A stretch of 64,000 bases of DNA from Geobacillus sp. 46C-IIa (GCF_014679505.1 NZ_CP061474.1:372001-436000), one strand, 5' to 3'; counted from the stretch's first letter, positions 46,903 through 55,630 are shown. Translations and numbers: made by a program. Notes: a model not told the origin generated them from the letters alone.

Positions 46903-46920
46903 CGTGAATAGTTTCACAAA
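46903..46920. promoter_or_regulatory. Rex-type operator upstream of yumB
   Basis: ACGTGAATAGTTTCACAA matches the Rex consensus TTGTGAANNNNTTCACAA at 12 of 14 defined positions; the right half is perfect and the left half has five of seven. Rex senses the NADH/NAD+ ratio, which suits an NADH dehydrogenase gene 84 bases downstream. Confidence 0.7.
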
Positions 46921-47003
46921 CTTCGCTCGATAAAAACGGGGATAGCAGCAAAAGCTATAAGAAACGTGTGGGAAAAAAATTAAAAAGGGTGGAAGTGATT
47001 CAG

Positions 47004-48218
47004 GTGAGAAAACCAAACATCGTCATTTTAGGGGCTGGTTATGGCGGACTCATGACGACGGTTCGCCTGCAAAAACTCGTCGGGGTGAACGAGGCGAATA
47101 TTACGTTAGTGAATAAGCACGACTATCATTACGAGACAACTTGGCTTCATGAAGCGTCGGCCGGGACGCTGCACCATGACCGCGTCCGCTACCCGATCGC
47201 GGATGTCATCGACCGCAATAAAGTGAAATTTGTCCAAGACACTGTCACAAAAATCGTTCCGAACGAAAAGAAAGTGCTGCTCGAAAATGGCGAATTGGCG
47301 TACGACTACCTTGTCATCGCCCTTGGGTTTGAATCAGAGACGTTCGGCATTAAAGGGTTGAAAGAATACGCGTTTTCGATCGCCAATGTCAATGCGGCGC
47401 GGCAAATTCGCGAACATATTGAGTATCAGTTTGCAACGTACAACACGGAAGAGGAAAAGAAAGACGAGCGGTTGACGATCGTCGTCGGCGGAGCAGGGTT
47501 TACCGGTATCGAGTTTTTAGGCGAACTTGTCAACCGCATTCCGGAGCTATGCCGCGAGTATGACGTCGATCCGCACAAAGTGCGCATCATTTGCGTCGAA
47601 GCGGCGCCGACCGCACTGCCGGGCTTTGATCCGGAGCTTGTCGAATACGCGGTCAGCCAGCTCGAACGAAAAGGGGTCGAATTTAAAATCGGCACCGCCA
47701 TTAAAGAGTGCACACCGGATGGGATCATTGTCGCCAAGGGCGACGAGGTGGAGGAAATTAAAGCGGGCACCGTCGTTTGGGCAGCTGGCGTCCGCGGCAG
47801 CAGCGTCCTTGAACAGTCCGGCTTTGAAACGATGCGCTCGCGCATTAAAGTCGACCCGTTCCTGCGCGTTCCGGGGTATGAAGACATTTTTGTCGTCGGC
47901 GACTGTTCGCTCGTCATTGACGAAGAAACGAACCGCCCGTATCCGCCGACGGCGCAAATCGCGATGCAAGAAGGCCAGCTGTGCGCGAAAAACTTAGCGG
48001 CGCTCATTCGCGGGCAAGGGGAGCTTGAGCCGTTTAAAGCCGATATTAAAGGGACGGTCTGCTCGCTCGGCCATGATGATGCGATCGGCGTTGTGTTCGG
48101 CAAAAAATTGTGGGGGACGAAGGCGAGCTTCATGAAAAAAGTGATCGACAACCGCGCCTTGTATTTAATCGGCGGCTCGTCGCTGGTGATGAAAAAAGGA
48201 AAATTTAAATTTTTCTAA
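47004..48218 (+). CDS. yumB: YumB, type II NADH dehydrogenase
   Basis: A 404-residue single-subunit NADH:quinone oxidoreductase-like flavoprotein. The FAD motif is [13 protein letters not shown], the NADH motif [16 protein letters not shown], and [11 protein letters not shown] plus PPTAQIAMQ complete the active site. It carries a KKGKFKFF C-terminus like B. subtilis YumB. It feeds electrons from NADH to the quinone pool without pumping protons. The GTG at 47004 gives the conserved RKPNIVILG start with GGAAGTG upstream; an earlier in-frame GTG at 46968 has no ribosome site. A Rex-type box precedes it. Confidence 0.92.
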   Translation: MRKPNIVILGAGYGGLMTTVRLQKLVGVNEANITLVNKHDYHYETTWLHEASAGTLHHDRVRYPIADVIDRNKVKFVQDTVTKIVPNEKKVLLENGELAYDYLVIALGFESETFGIKGLKEYAFSIANVNAARQIREHIEYQFATYNTEEEKKDERLTIVVGGAGFTGIEFLGELVNRIPELCREYDVDPHKVRIICVEAAPTALPGFDPELVEYAVSQLERKGVEFKIGTAIKECTPDGIIVAKGDEVEEIKAGTVVWAAGVRGSSVLEQSGFETMRSRIKVDPFLRVPGYEDIFVVGDCSLVIDEETNRPYPPTAQIAMQEGQLCAKNLAALIRGQGELEPFKADIKGTVCSLGHDDAIGVVFGKKLWGTKASFMKKVIDNRALYLIGGSSLVMKKGKFKFF

Positions 48219-48225
48219 TTGGTCA

Positions 48226-48256
48226 AGAAAGCTTCCGCGCTGGCGGAAGCTTTTTT
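48226..48256 (+). terminator. Terminator after yumB
   Basis: AAGCTTCCGC and GCGGAAGCTT pair around a short loop with six T residues following. Confidence 0.9.
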
Positions 48257-48335
48257 GTATGGCGGCCAACAGGGAACGGCCGCTTCTTTGTCGAATTACA
48301 AACGGTGTACAACGATATGGAAAAGGATGAGAACG

Positions 48336-48833
48336 ATGAACAGCAAACGCGGAAATGTATGGATTGCGGCGGCCGGGCTCGTCATCAATGAAGCGGGGGA
48401 ATGGCTCGTCGTCAAGAAAAAATATAGCGGGCTGAAAGGAAAATGGTCGCTGCCGGCCGGGTTCGTCCAGCCGGGGGAAATGCTTGATGAAGCGGCTGTT
48501 CGCGAGGTGAAGGAGGAAACAGGGATCGATGCCGAACCGATCGCCTTTCTTGGCTTGCGCACCGGCGTCATTGACGGAGAAATCAGCGACAATATGGCCA
48601 TTTTTCTCCTTCGTCCGCGATCCGAAGACATTACCGTGCAGGAGGATGAGCTGCATGCAGCCGCCTTTTTAAGCAAGGCGGCGCTCTGCGCTGATCCGGC
48701 GACGTCGGGGCTGCTTCGCTATTTGTTGGCGCTTGAACCGTTGGCCTTCCTCCCCCCGCACGATGGCTTCAACCCGGGCGATCCGTTCGGGTACACGAAA
48801 TACCGCCTTTACTTCAAATCGTCAAAATCGTAA
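48336..48833 (+). CDS. Nudix hydrolase
   Basis: A 165-residue Nudix pyrophosphohydrolase. The full Nudix box is present: GFVQPGEMLDEAAVREVKEE followed by TGI. The substrate, some nucleoside diphosphate derivative, cannot be read from sequence. The ATG at 48336 has AAAGGATGAG upstream; in-frame sequence upstream to 48219 runs through the yumB terminator and is not taken as coding. Confidence 0.85.
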   Translation: MNSKRGNVWIAAAGLVINEAGEWLVVKKKYSGLKGKWSLPAGFVQPGEMLDEAAVREVKEETGIDAEPIAFLGLRTGVIDGEISDNMAIFLLRPRSEDITVQEDELHAAAFLSKAALCADPATSGLLRYLLALEPLAFLPPHDGFNPGDPFGYTKYRLYFKSSKS

Positions 48834-48961
48834 GAATAATCAAGAAAAGAAAAGCAAGGCGTTGATGTATTCGCTTACATGAACAAAAATAAAGGAGAAT
48901 CGCCATTTGTTTTTACAGAAAATTTTGATATATTAACAAAAAAGAAGTGGAGGGGACATCA

Positions 48962-49099
48962 ATGAAACAGACGCTTACGGTCAACGCTTGCCCATACTGT
49001 GAGGGGCACGGGTACGTCCAGCTCCTGCTAGGCGGATCGGAAACGTGCTACAGCTGCCAAGGGACGGGAGGCGAGCAGGAAGAAAGCGACGAGCATTGA
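48962..49099 (+). CDS. yuiA: YuiA, small DnaJ-type zinc-finger protein
   Basis: A 45-residue protein with two CxxCxGxG-type repeats, CPYCEGHGYV and CYSCQGTGGE, the zinc-binding pattern of the DnaJ cysteine-rich domain. It matches B. subtilis YuiA, which likewise precedes yuiB. The ATG follows AGTGGAGGGGA. An acidic tail (EQEESDEH) ends the protein. It may bind zinc and a partner protein; nothing more is known. Confidence 0.85.
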   Translation: MKQTLTVNACPYCEGHGYVQLLLGGSETCYSCQGTGGEQEESDEH

Positions 49100-49154
49100 C
49101 TGTCATCCGCCCATCCAGTACACTGAAAAAGGGTGTAAGGGAGGTTGAGGGCGG

Positions 49155-49478
49155 ATGCAAATGAGTTTGCCGGTTGTACTGATTTCGATGCTTTTATTTT
49201 TTGTCTTATTTTTTGGCATTGGTTTTTTGCTAAATATGTTGCTGCGCATGACATGGATTATGGCCATTTGTTTTCCGATCATCGCGATCTTGATTATTGA
49301 TGATGTGCCATGGACTCGGTATTTGACCGCACCGTCCGCTTCACTGGCGGCGCTCGGCCGGAAAGTCGCTTCGTTGGCCGCCGCCGATTTGCTGATTTTG
49401 GCCAGCGGCTTTGCCGGCGCGCTTTGCGCCGGGTGGGCGATCCGAACGCTGCGGGCAAAAGGATATCAAATGTTTTAA
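49155..49478 (+). CDS. yuiB: YuiB, small membrane protein
   Basis: A 107-residue membrane protein with an N-terminal pair of hydrophobic spans (about residues 5-50, ISMLLFFVLFFGIGFLLNMLLRM) and a third near the C-terminus (about 78-96). Location between yuiA and yuiC matches B. subtilis YuiB. No function is assigned. GGGAGG lies 11 bases before the ATG. Confidence 0.8.
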   Translation: MQMSLPVVLISMLLFFVLFFGIGFLLNMLLRMTWIMAICFPIIAILIIDDVPWTRYLTAPSASLAALGRKVASLAAADLLILASGFAGALCAGWAIRTLRAKGYQMF

Positions 49479-49515
49479 AGCGCCTCCGCGCAAGCGGGGG
49501 CGTTTCGTTGTTTTT
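49477..49515 (+). terminator. Terminator after yuiB
   Basis: AAAGCGCCTCCGC and GCGGGGGCGTTT pair around a short loop, followed by CGTTGTTTTT. Confidence 0.75.
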
Positions 49516-49785
49516 AGGAAACAGGTGCCCGCCAGCGGTCATTTTCATGTCTTGGGGGAGAAAGCTTATGGGCGGTCTGGACGAACATGCGCGTTTTCGC
49601 TTGCCATGTTTGTGTTCAGCAAAGCAGATTGCATATGAGTCTTTTCGATGAGCATGCGTTTATGATGCCGGGGCGGAAATTACAACGTTTCTGGCAAATG
49701 GGTTTTTTAGTTTTTTTGCTTTCCTTGCAATGAATATTTCGATTTTGGATGGAGATAAATAGAAGTGTGGGAGGAGTTGAGGACA
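49516..49785. other. Gap before yuiC
   Basis: Apart from the yuiB terminator I see no gene in this stretch. It changes from GC-rich to AT-rich towards yuiC and should hold its promoter, but no clear -35/-10 pair was found; sporulation or secondary sigma factors are possible. Confidence 0.5.
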
Positions 49786-50424
49786 TTGAGCAGTTTTAGG
49801 CAACTTGTGCGCAGAACCGCGATGACGCTATTGTTGATCACAGCGTTGCTCTCCACATTTCAATCTGTTTCTGGGGTCGAAGCGAAAACGGTTCTCCGTT
49901 CCTTTCTTAGCAGTGCACCAGTAGATCATGAAGCCGATCGGGGAGCGAAAGGAAGCGCAAAACACGACAACCGCTCGGCTCCGCGGCTTGAGGAACAGTT
50001 TGACTGGTCGAAGTATCCGTCCGTTGAAGTCGTGGCCACCGGCTATACGGCTGGCATCGAATCGACTGGAAAAACCCCCGATCATCCTGAGTATGGCATT
50101 ACATACTCCGGCGTGCGTGTCAAACGCGACCTTTACTCAACGATTGCTGCGGATTTAAGCATTTTTCCGATCGGCACGATTTTGTTTATCCCAGGTTATG
50201 GATTCGGGGTCGTAGCCGATAAAGGCGGGGCGATCAAAGGCCACCGCATTGACTTATACTATGAAACGGTCGAAGATGTATATAAATATTGGGGAAAAAA
50301 GAAAGTGAATGTTTACATTGTGCAAAAAGGGGACGGCACGCTGTCAGAGGAAGAATTGATACGGCTGAACGAGGATGAAACGATGCAAGTGTTCCGCCAG
50401 CAATATTTAGAATCGAAAAGTTAA
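49786..50424 (+). CDS. yuiC: YuiC, secreted 3D-domain murein hydrolase
   Basis: A 212-residue secreted protein with an N-terminal hydrophobic signal (about residues 12-27) and a C-terminal 3D domain, the double-psi beta-barrel of lytic transglycosylases such as MltA. The conserved aspartates occur in [33 protein letters not shown]. subtilis YuiC is a stationary-phase survival murein lytic transglycosylase of this type. TTG at 49786 is nine bases after GGGAGGAG; the longer GTG start at 49765 precedes that site. Confidence 0.87.
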   Translation: MSSFRQLVRRTAMTLLLITALLSTFQSVSGVEAKTVLRSFLSSAPVDHEADRGAKGSAKHDNRSAPRLEEQFDWSKYPSVEVVATGYTAGIESTGKTPDHPEYGITYSGVRVKRDLYSTIAADLSIFPIGTILFIPGYGFGVVADKGGAIKGHRIDLYYETVEDVYKYWGKKKVNVYIVQKGDGTLSEEELIRLNEDETMQVFRQQYLESKS

Positions 50425-50443
50425 CCAAAAGGGCTCCCGCCCG

Positions 50444-51256
50444 TCAGCGGCCGAAGAGCGGGTCGCTGTCGTCAGCGGGAGGGAACAGCGCCGGATGCAA
50501 AAGCGGCGCCAATTTTTTTAATCCGACCAAGAGGCGCGGCGACGGCCGGCAGTAGAGCGCTTCCTCAAGAAGATGGATGCGCCCGGCGCGGACGGCGTCG
50601 GTTTGTTCAGCTTTCGGACGCGTGATGGCGGCGTTGGCGCTCATTTTTTTCGTTTTTACGCCGACCCAAACGAGCAAAATGTGCGACGGGTTGCGGGCGA
50701 CGACTTCGTCCCATTCCGTCTGGACGCTCGCGTTGGCGCAGTCGGCGAAAAGATTGCGCCCGCCGGCGAGTTCGCTGAGCTCGCTCAGCCAGTTGGCGCC
50801 GCCTGGGGTGAACACCGGGCGCGGCCACCATTCCCAATACAGGCGGGCCGGTTCGGCGACGGCGGCTGCCCGCTCACGGTATTCGTTCAGAAAGTCATAG
50901 TAGCGGCGGACGAGTTCAGCCGCTTTTTGTTTTTCGCCAAGCGCTTCGCCTAACATGAGAAGATCGGCTGCGATGTCATCAAGCGAATGGGGCGCCAGCA
51001 CGAGATGGGGAAGGCGGCGGCGGACGAGCTCCTCGATATTGCGCTCCATCCCGGGCACGCTTAAGGAGGCGACGACGAGATCCGGTTTGAGTGCCTCGAC
51101 TCGATCCATGTCGATGCGCAAATCCGGCCCGACGGTTGGCAGCCGCTTTACTTCGGGCGGCCAATCGGAAGAATGATCCACGGCGATGACATCGTCCAGC
51201 CGGCCAAGATAAGCTAACAGCTCCGTATTGCTCGGGCAAAGAGAAACGATTCTCAT
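50444..51256 (-). CDS. BtuF/FhuD-like substrate-binding-fold protein without signal peptide
   Basis: A 270-residue protein of the cobalamin/siderophore-binding fold (PF01497 type): IVSLCPSNTELLAYLGRLDDVIAVDHSSDWP, then VGPDLRIDMDRVEALKPDLVVA, matches the family. It begins directly with the first strand and has no signal peptide or lipobox, and no permease or ATPase gene lies near. It may therefore act in the cytosol, or a distant leader was lost. AAAGGA lies about ten bases before the ATG. It is divergent from pepA. Confidence 0.8.
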   Translation of the reverse strand: MRIVSLCPSNTELLAYLGRLDDVIAVDHSSDWPPEVKRLPTVGPDLRIDMDRVEALKPDLVVASLSVPGMERNIEELVRRRLPHLVLAPHSLDDIAADLLMLGEALGEKQKAAELVRRYYDFLNEYRERAAAVAEPARLYWEWWPRPVFTPGGANWLSELSELAGGRNLFADCANASVQTEWDEVVARNPSHILLVWVGVKTKKMSANAAITRPKAEQTDAVRAGRIHLLEEALYCRPSPRLLVGLKKLAPLLHPALFPPADDSDPLFGR

Positions 51257-51397
51257 TGGTGTTCGTCCTTTCTAAATTCATCGTCTTTTTCCTCATTCGC
51301 CTCGGTCTCGTCATTTTCCTTTCTGGTTCCGTTTTGTTTTTTCGATAGCTCCTCCGTTTTCCAAGCGAAGAAAAAAGGGAGGAAGTCAATTAGACAA

Positions 51398-51426
51398 TCG
51401 AAATAATGCGCCCATTTCGCTATAAT
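51398..51426 (+). promoter_or_regulatory. Sigma-A promoter of pepA
   Basis: TATAAT at 51421-51426 with TCGAAA 17 bases upstream at 51398-51403; the pepA start follows 37 bases later. Confidence 0.6.
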
Positions 51427-51463
51427 GGGGATGGAACGAATCACCACAGAAAGGGATGAAAGG

Positions 51464-52957
51464 ATGTTTACGGTAAAACCATTGCCATCGGCAGAAACGG
51501 CGCACGAGGCGCTGGCCATCGGATTGTTTGAGGGGACAGAAGCATGGTCTGGCCTTGGCGGCGAGTACGATTCCCGCCTCGGCGGACAGCTGTCCAGACT
51601 GCGGAAAGAAGGCGACATTTCCGCCAAACGGGGGCGCGTTGCGGTCGTTCATCCGTTGTTGCCAACCGGAGCGAAGCGCCTGTATTTCGTCGGCCTTGGC
51701 AAAAAAGAAGAACTGACGTTTGAGCGGCTGCGTGAAGTGTTCGGCAAGCTGTTTCGGACATGGAAGCAGGCGAAACGGGCCGAGGCAGCGATCGTTCTTG
51801 ATACGTTTGCGACTGAAGCGGTCGACCCGAACGAAGCGGCGCATGCGTTAGCCGAGGCGTACTATTTGGCGACATATGAATTCCCCGGCTATAAGCAGAA
51901 AAAGTCGGAAGCCGATGACGCGCTTGAATCGCTCACTGTACATACCGAGGCTGATGTGGCGGAAATCGAGGCGAGCCTGTTTGTCGGCTCGGTGTACGGG
52001 AAGGCGACCAACTCGGCGCGCACGCTCGTCAATACGCCAGGGAATTTGCTGACGGCGTCTGATTTGGCCGATTATGCGGTGAAGCTCGCTGAACGGTACG
52101 ATTTTGACTATGAAATTTTGGAAAAAGAAGAGATGGAACGGCTCGGCATGGGCGCGCTCTTGGCGGTCAATCAAGGGTCAACGCAGCCGCCGAAGCTGAT
52201 CGTTTTAAAGTACCAAGGAAAAGAGCAATGGGAAGATGTGATCGCCCTTGTCGGCAAAGGGGTGACGTTTGATACGGGCGGGTATTGCTTGAAGCCGCGC
52301 GACAGCATGATCGACATGAAAACCGATATGGCCGGCGCCGCCGCGGTGCTCGGAGCGATGGAAGCGATCGGCGAACTCCGTCCCGAGCAAAACGTGCTCG
52401 CCGTCATCCCGGCAACCGACAACATGATTAGTGGTGAGTCGTTTAAGCCCGATGACGTCATTACATCGCTTTCTGGAAAAACGATTGAAGTGAGAAACAC
52501 GGATGCGGAAGGGCGGTTGATTTTGGCGGATGCCGTCACGTATGCGAAACAGCATGGCGCCAGCTATATTATCGATGTCGCCACGTTGACCGGTGGAGTG
52601 ATCGTCGCGCTTGGCACGGACAAAACGGGAGCGATGACGAACAATGAAGCGCTGTTTGAGCAGCTGCTTGAAGCGTCTATGGAGACCGGAGAATTCATTT
52701 GGCGGCTGCCGATTACAGAAAAAGACCGCGAGCGGGTGCGAAGCAGCAAAATCGCCGATTTAAACAATTCTCCGGGGCGCGAAGGGCACGCCATTATGGG
52801 CGGAGCGTTCATCGGCGAATTCGCCGAAGACACGCCATGGGTGCATTTGGATATCGCCGGTACAGCCACGACAAAGAAAGACAGCGACCTCGGCCCGGCC
52901 GGGGCGACGGGGGTCATGGTGCGCACGCTGGCGGCGTTTGTCGAACGATTTGAATAA
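51464..52957 (+). CDS. pepA: PepA, leucyl aminopeptidase (M17)
   Basis: Zinc/manganese-dependent cytosolic aminopeptidase, 497 residues. The M17 signature NTDAEGRL is at residues 345-352, preceded by the metal-binding [20 protein letters not shown]. The N-terminal 160 residues form the macro-like domain. The ATG at 51464 follows AAGGGATG and gives the standard length; an in-frame upstream ATG at 51425 lies inside the -10 box. It equals B. subtilis YuiE by location. Confidence 0.95.
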   Translation: MFTVKPLPSAETAHEALAIGLFEGTEAWSGLGGEYDSRLGGQLSRLRKEGDISAKRGRVAVVHPLLPTGAKRLYFVGLGKKEELTFERLREVFGKLFRTWKQAKRAEAAIVLDTFATEAVDPNEAAHALAEAYYLATYEFPGYKQKKSEADDALESLTVHTEADVAEIEASLFVGSVYGKATNSARTLVNTPGNLLTASDLADYAVKLAERYDFDYEILEKEEMERLGMGALLAVNQGSTQPPKLIVLKYQGKEQWEDVIALVGKGVTFDTGGYCLKPRDSMIDMKTDMAGAAAVLGAMEAIGELRPEQNVLAVIPATDNMISGESFKPDDVITSLSGKTIEVRNTDAEGRLILADAVTYAKQHGASYIIDVATLTGGVIVALGTDKTGAMTNNEALFEQLLEASMETGEFIWRLPITEKDRERVRSSKIADLNNSPGREGHAIMGGAFIGEFAEDTPWVHLDIAGTATTKKDSDLGPAGATGVMVRTLAAFVERFE

Positions 52958-52966
52958 GTGAACGAG

Positions 52967-53003
52967 AGGCCGAAGCTATGGTGCATAGCTTCGGCGTTCT
53001 TTT
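52967..53003 (+). terminator. Terminator after pepA
   Basis: GCCGAAGCTA and TAGCTTCGGC form a perfect ten-base-pair stem followed by GTTCTTTT. Confidence 0.85.
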
Positions 53004-53035
53004 GCCACGCTACATAGTAAGAAATGCGAACAAAA

Positions 53036-53096
53036 TGTAAAGTTAATGTAAATTTAATGTAAAGTTTATTTTTACTTATTGTAAATAAAGTTTAAA
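53036..53096. promoter_or_regulatory. PhoP-box-like array upstream of the pit operon
   Basis: TGTAAA (TTTACA on the other strand) occurs at 53036, 53047, 53058 and 53080, and TTTAAA at 53091; 53069 is a degenerate copy. All are in an 11-base register. B. subtilis PhoP binds repeats of TT(A/C/T)A(C/T)A with five-base gaps, which this array fits in the minus orientation. The last good copy overlaps the -35 box TTGTAA. Confidence 0.75.
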
Positions 53097-53106
53097 TTGC
53101 TACAAT
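53079..53106 (+). promoter_or_regulatory. Promoter of the DUF47-pit operon
   Basis: TTGTAA (53079-53084) and TACAAT (53101-53106) with 16 bases between; the -35 lies inside the PhoP-like array. Confidence 0.6.
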
Positions 53107-53149
53107 AAGTAGCGGTGATTTTTGATTCCAACAATGGAGGGTGTCCGGT

Positions 53150-53770
53150 ATGATTTTTTCGCCGAAAAAGGACGTTTTCTTCGATATGTTGTTTACGATT
53201 TCGGAAAATGTGAAGGAAGCGGCCCAATATTTTGTTGAGTATAAAATTCGAAGCGTGAGCGACTTGAAAGAATTTGCCCGCGTCATGAAAGAGTATGAAC
53301 GGAAAGGCGATTCGTTCATTCATGAGCTCGTCGTTCAATTAAACAAAACGTTTATTACGCCGATCGAGCGCGAAGACATCCACCAGTTAGCGATGAAAAT
53401 GGACGATGTGCTCGATGGCTTTGAGCAATGTTCCGCTCGGTTTGAAATGTTCTCGTTTACGGACATTGACGAACATATGGTGAAATTTTTCGACTACATT
53501 TACCAAAGCACAATTGAAATCGTTCATGCGTTAGAGCTGCTTTCGCATAAAAAATTGCTTGACATGCGCCAGCACGCCATTAAGATTAAGGACTATGAAA
53601 CGAAATGTGACGAAATTTTGCGCGCCTCGATCAAAAACTTGTTTGTGACGCAAAAGGACCCGATTAAGCTCATCCAATATAAAGAGCTGTATGAAATGCT
53701 TGAAGAGATTGCCGACAGCTGTGAAGATGTCGCAAACACGCTAGAGACGATCATCATGCGCAACGCATAA
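53150..53770 (+). CDS. DUF47/PhoU-like Pit accessory protein
   Basis: A 206-residue all-helical protein of the DUF47 (YkaA/TIGR00153) family, related to PhoU. Typical segments are FVEYKIRSVSDLKEFARVMKEYERKGDSF and FITPIEREDIHQLAMKMDDVLD, where the charged residues may bind metal as in PhoU. Such proteins are encoded next to Pit transporters and are thought to control them. The ATG at 53150 is eight bases after GGAGGG. pit follows after 17 bases. Confidence 0.92.
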   Translation: MIFSPKKDVFFDMLFTISENVKEAAQYFVEYKIRSVSDLKEFARVMKEYERKGDSFIHELVVQLNKTFITPIEREDIHQLAMKMDDVLDGFEQCSARFEMFSFTDIDEHMVKFFDYIYQSTIEIVHALELLSHKKLLDMRQHAIKIKDYETKCDEILRASIKNLFVTQKDPIKLIQYKELYEMLEEIADSCEDVANTLETIIMRNA

Positions 53771-53787
53771 AAGGGGACGTTGTTTTT

Positions 53788-54786
53788 ATGGATATGATCC
53801 TTGTCTTGACGATATTAATTGTCATTTTTGCGCTGGCGTTTGACTTTATTAACGGGTTTCACGATACGGCCAACGCCATCGCTACCTCGGTGTCAACAAG
53901 AGCGCTCACGCCGCGCCGCGCCATCTTGCTGGCTGCTGTGATGAACTTCATCGGCGCCTTGACGTTCACCGGTGTGGCCAAAACGATTACGAAAGACATC
54001 GTCGACCCGTTTGCTTTGGAAAACGGGCCGGTCATTATTTTAGCCGCCTTAACGTCCGCGATCGCCTGGAACTTGATCACGTGGTACTATGGCATTCCGA
54101 GCAGCTCTTCGCATGCGCTCATTGGCTCGATTGCCGGAGCAGCGATTTCTGCTGCCGGTATTGGGATTTTGAATTACGGCGGATTTTTAAAAATTTTACA
54201 GTCGCTCATCCTTTCTCCATTTTTGGCGTTAGGGGTCGGTTTTGTCATAATGAGTATTTTTCGCTTTATCTTTAAAAATGCGAACTTATACAGTACGACG
54301 AGAGGCTTTCGGCTGTTTCAAGTCGTGACAGCGTCATTTCAAGCGTATACACATGGAACGAACGACGCCCAAAAAGCGATGGGGATTATTACGATGGCGT
54401 TAATCGCCGGCGGATACCATACAACGACCGACATCCCAGAGTGGGTGCGCATTTCTGCCGCTTTGGCCATGGGGTTGGGAACGGCTGTCGGCGGGTGGAA
54501 AATCATTAAAACGGTCGGCGGAAAAATCATGAAAATCCGTCCGATTAACGGGGCGGCGGCCGATTTATCGTCCGCGCTCGTCATTTTTTCGGCGACGGCG
54601 TTCCATTTGCCGGTCAGCACGACACACGTTATTTCTTCGGCCATTATGGGGGTCGGCGCCGCGCAGCGCGTGAAAGGGGTCAAATGGGGCGTCGCCCGCC
54701 GGATCGTGCTTACATGGGTGATTACGCTCCCGATTTCTGCGCTCATGGCTGGTTTCCTATATCAATTGTTTAATTTGTTTTTCTAA
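53788..54786 (+). CDS. pit: Pit-family low-affinity phosphate transporter
   Basis: A 332-residue inorganic phosphate transporter with about ten membrane spans. The duplicated Pit signature is present: GFHDTANAIATSVSTRAL in the first half and THGTNDAQKAMGI in the second. It imports metal-phosphate or phosphate with H+ or Na+. The ATG follows AAAAGGGGACG. Co-transcription with the DUF47 protein and the upstream PhoP-like array point to phosphate-dependent control. Confidence 0.95.
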   Translation: MDMILVLTILIVIFALAFDFINGFHDTANAIATSVSTRALTPRRAILLAAVMNFIGALTFTGVAKTITKDIVDPFALENGPVIILAALTSAIAWNLITWYYGIPSSSSHALIGSIAGAAISAAGIGILNYGGFLKILQSLILSPFLALGVGFVIMSIFRFIFKNANLYSTTRGFRLFQVVTASFQAYTHGTNDAQKAMGIITMALIAGGYHTTTDIPEWVRISAALAMGLGTAVGGWKIIKTVGGKIMKIRPINGAAADLSSALVIFSATAFHLPVSTTHVISSAIMGVGAAQRVKGVKWGVARRIVLTWVITLPISALMAGFLYQLFNLFF

Positions 54787-54790
54787 ATAT

Positions 54791-54826
54791 AAAGCGCGCC
54801 TGTTGTCAAACAGGCGCGCTTCGTTT
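54791..54826. terminator. Terminator between pit and bioY
   Basis: AAAGCGCGCCTGTT and AACAGGCGCGCTT type arms (CAAACAGGCGCGCTT) form a long GC stem followed by CGTTT; placed between convergent genes. Confidence 0.85.
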
Positions 54827-55430
54827 ATGCCGCCGGGCGGCTCGCGGAAGAGGAGCGGCCGATCGCCCGGCAAAGCTTTGGAGCAATCAAGCCGGCGACG
54901 ATCGATAGCAAAATGTCTTTTGGCAGCGGAACCAGCATCCAGCCCCATACCATTTGGTACGACAATCCTTTTGGCGCTTCGGCCCATAATTGATAAGCCA
55001 TATACATCCAGTTCGTGCCGATGACATAGTTGACGACCATGCCGACAAGCGCCGCGGTGACAAAGCGGGCGGTGGATGCCGGCTGCGGGCCGCGTTCGAT
55101 GATCCAGCCAGTCACATACGCAGCGGCGATAAAGGAGAGAATAAAGCCGAATGTCGGTTGGAAAATGATCGACAATCCGCCGCTAAGTTTGGAAAACACC
55201 GGCGCGCCGGCCAAGCCGACGAACATATACACGGTCATCGCCACCGCGCCGAGCCGCCGCCCTAACACCGCGCCGGCCAGGACGCAGAAAAACGTTTGCA
55301 GCGTGATTGGCACGCCGCCGACGACAAGAAACGGCACCCATGACGTAATGTTCGCGCCAATCGCCATCAAGGCGACGAACATAGCAGCAAGCGTCATGTC
55401 AATCGGCCGAAGCGAAGTCCGTCGCTCCAT
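54825..55430 (-). CDS. bioY: BioY, biotin transporter substrate-binding subunit
   Basis: Membrane S-component of a biotin ECF transporter, 201 residues with about six spans. The core FLVVGGVPITLQTFFCVLAGAVLG and GLAGAPVFSKLSGGLSIIFQPTFGF segments are BioY signatures. It captures biotin and works with a shared ECF energy module encoded elsewhere, or alone. The ATG follows AGGAGGTTTACAT. It corresponds to yuiG of B. subtilis by location. A palindrome at its start of transcription suggests biotin-dependent control. Confidence 0.93.
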   Translation of the reverse strand: MERRTSLRPIDMTLAAMFVALMAIGANITSWVPFLVVGGVPITLQTFFCVLAGAVLGRRLGAVAMTVYMFVGLAGAPVFSKLSGGLSIIFQPTFGFILSFIAAAYVTGWIIERGPQPASTARFVTAALVGMVVNYVIGTNWMYMAYQLWAEAPKGLSYQMVWGWMLVPLPKDILLSIVAGLIAPKLCRAIGRSSSASRPAA

Positions 55431-55450
55431 ATGTAAACCTCCTTTTTTTG

Positions 55451-55491
55451 TTTGTTAACAAAATCGTACCGAACAACCGCTAGGCTGTCAA
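55451..55491 (-). promoter_or_regulatory. bioY promoter and overlapping palindrome
   Basis: On the minus strand TTGACA (55486-55491) and TACGAT (55463-55468) are spaced by 17 bases. TTTGTTAACAAA, a perfect 12-base palindrome at 55451-55462, lies at the expected transcription start. It contains the TTGTTAAC element found in BirA-type biotin operators, but the usual second half-site at about 15 bases is not clear. Confidence 0.65.
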
Positions 55492-55630
55492 TCCTCTTTT
55501 TCGGCGGATGGTGTGATTCGCCGCGGGAAATGCTAAACAAAAGCGCTGCCCTCGAGCTGTCCCGTTGCGAGAAGGAAAGAAAAACGGATCAAGGGCGATG
55601 AGGGCGAGGAAAACGAAAGGGGGGATCGCG

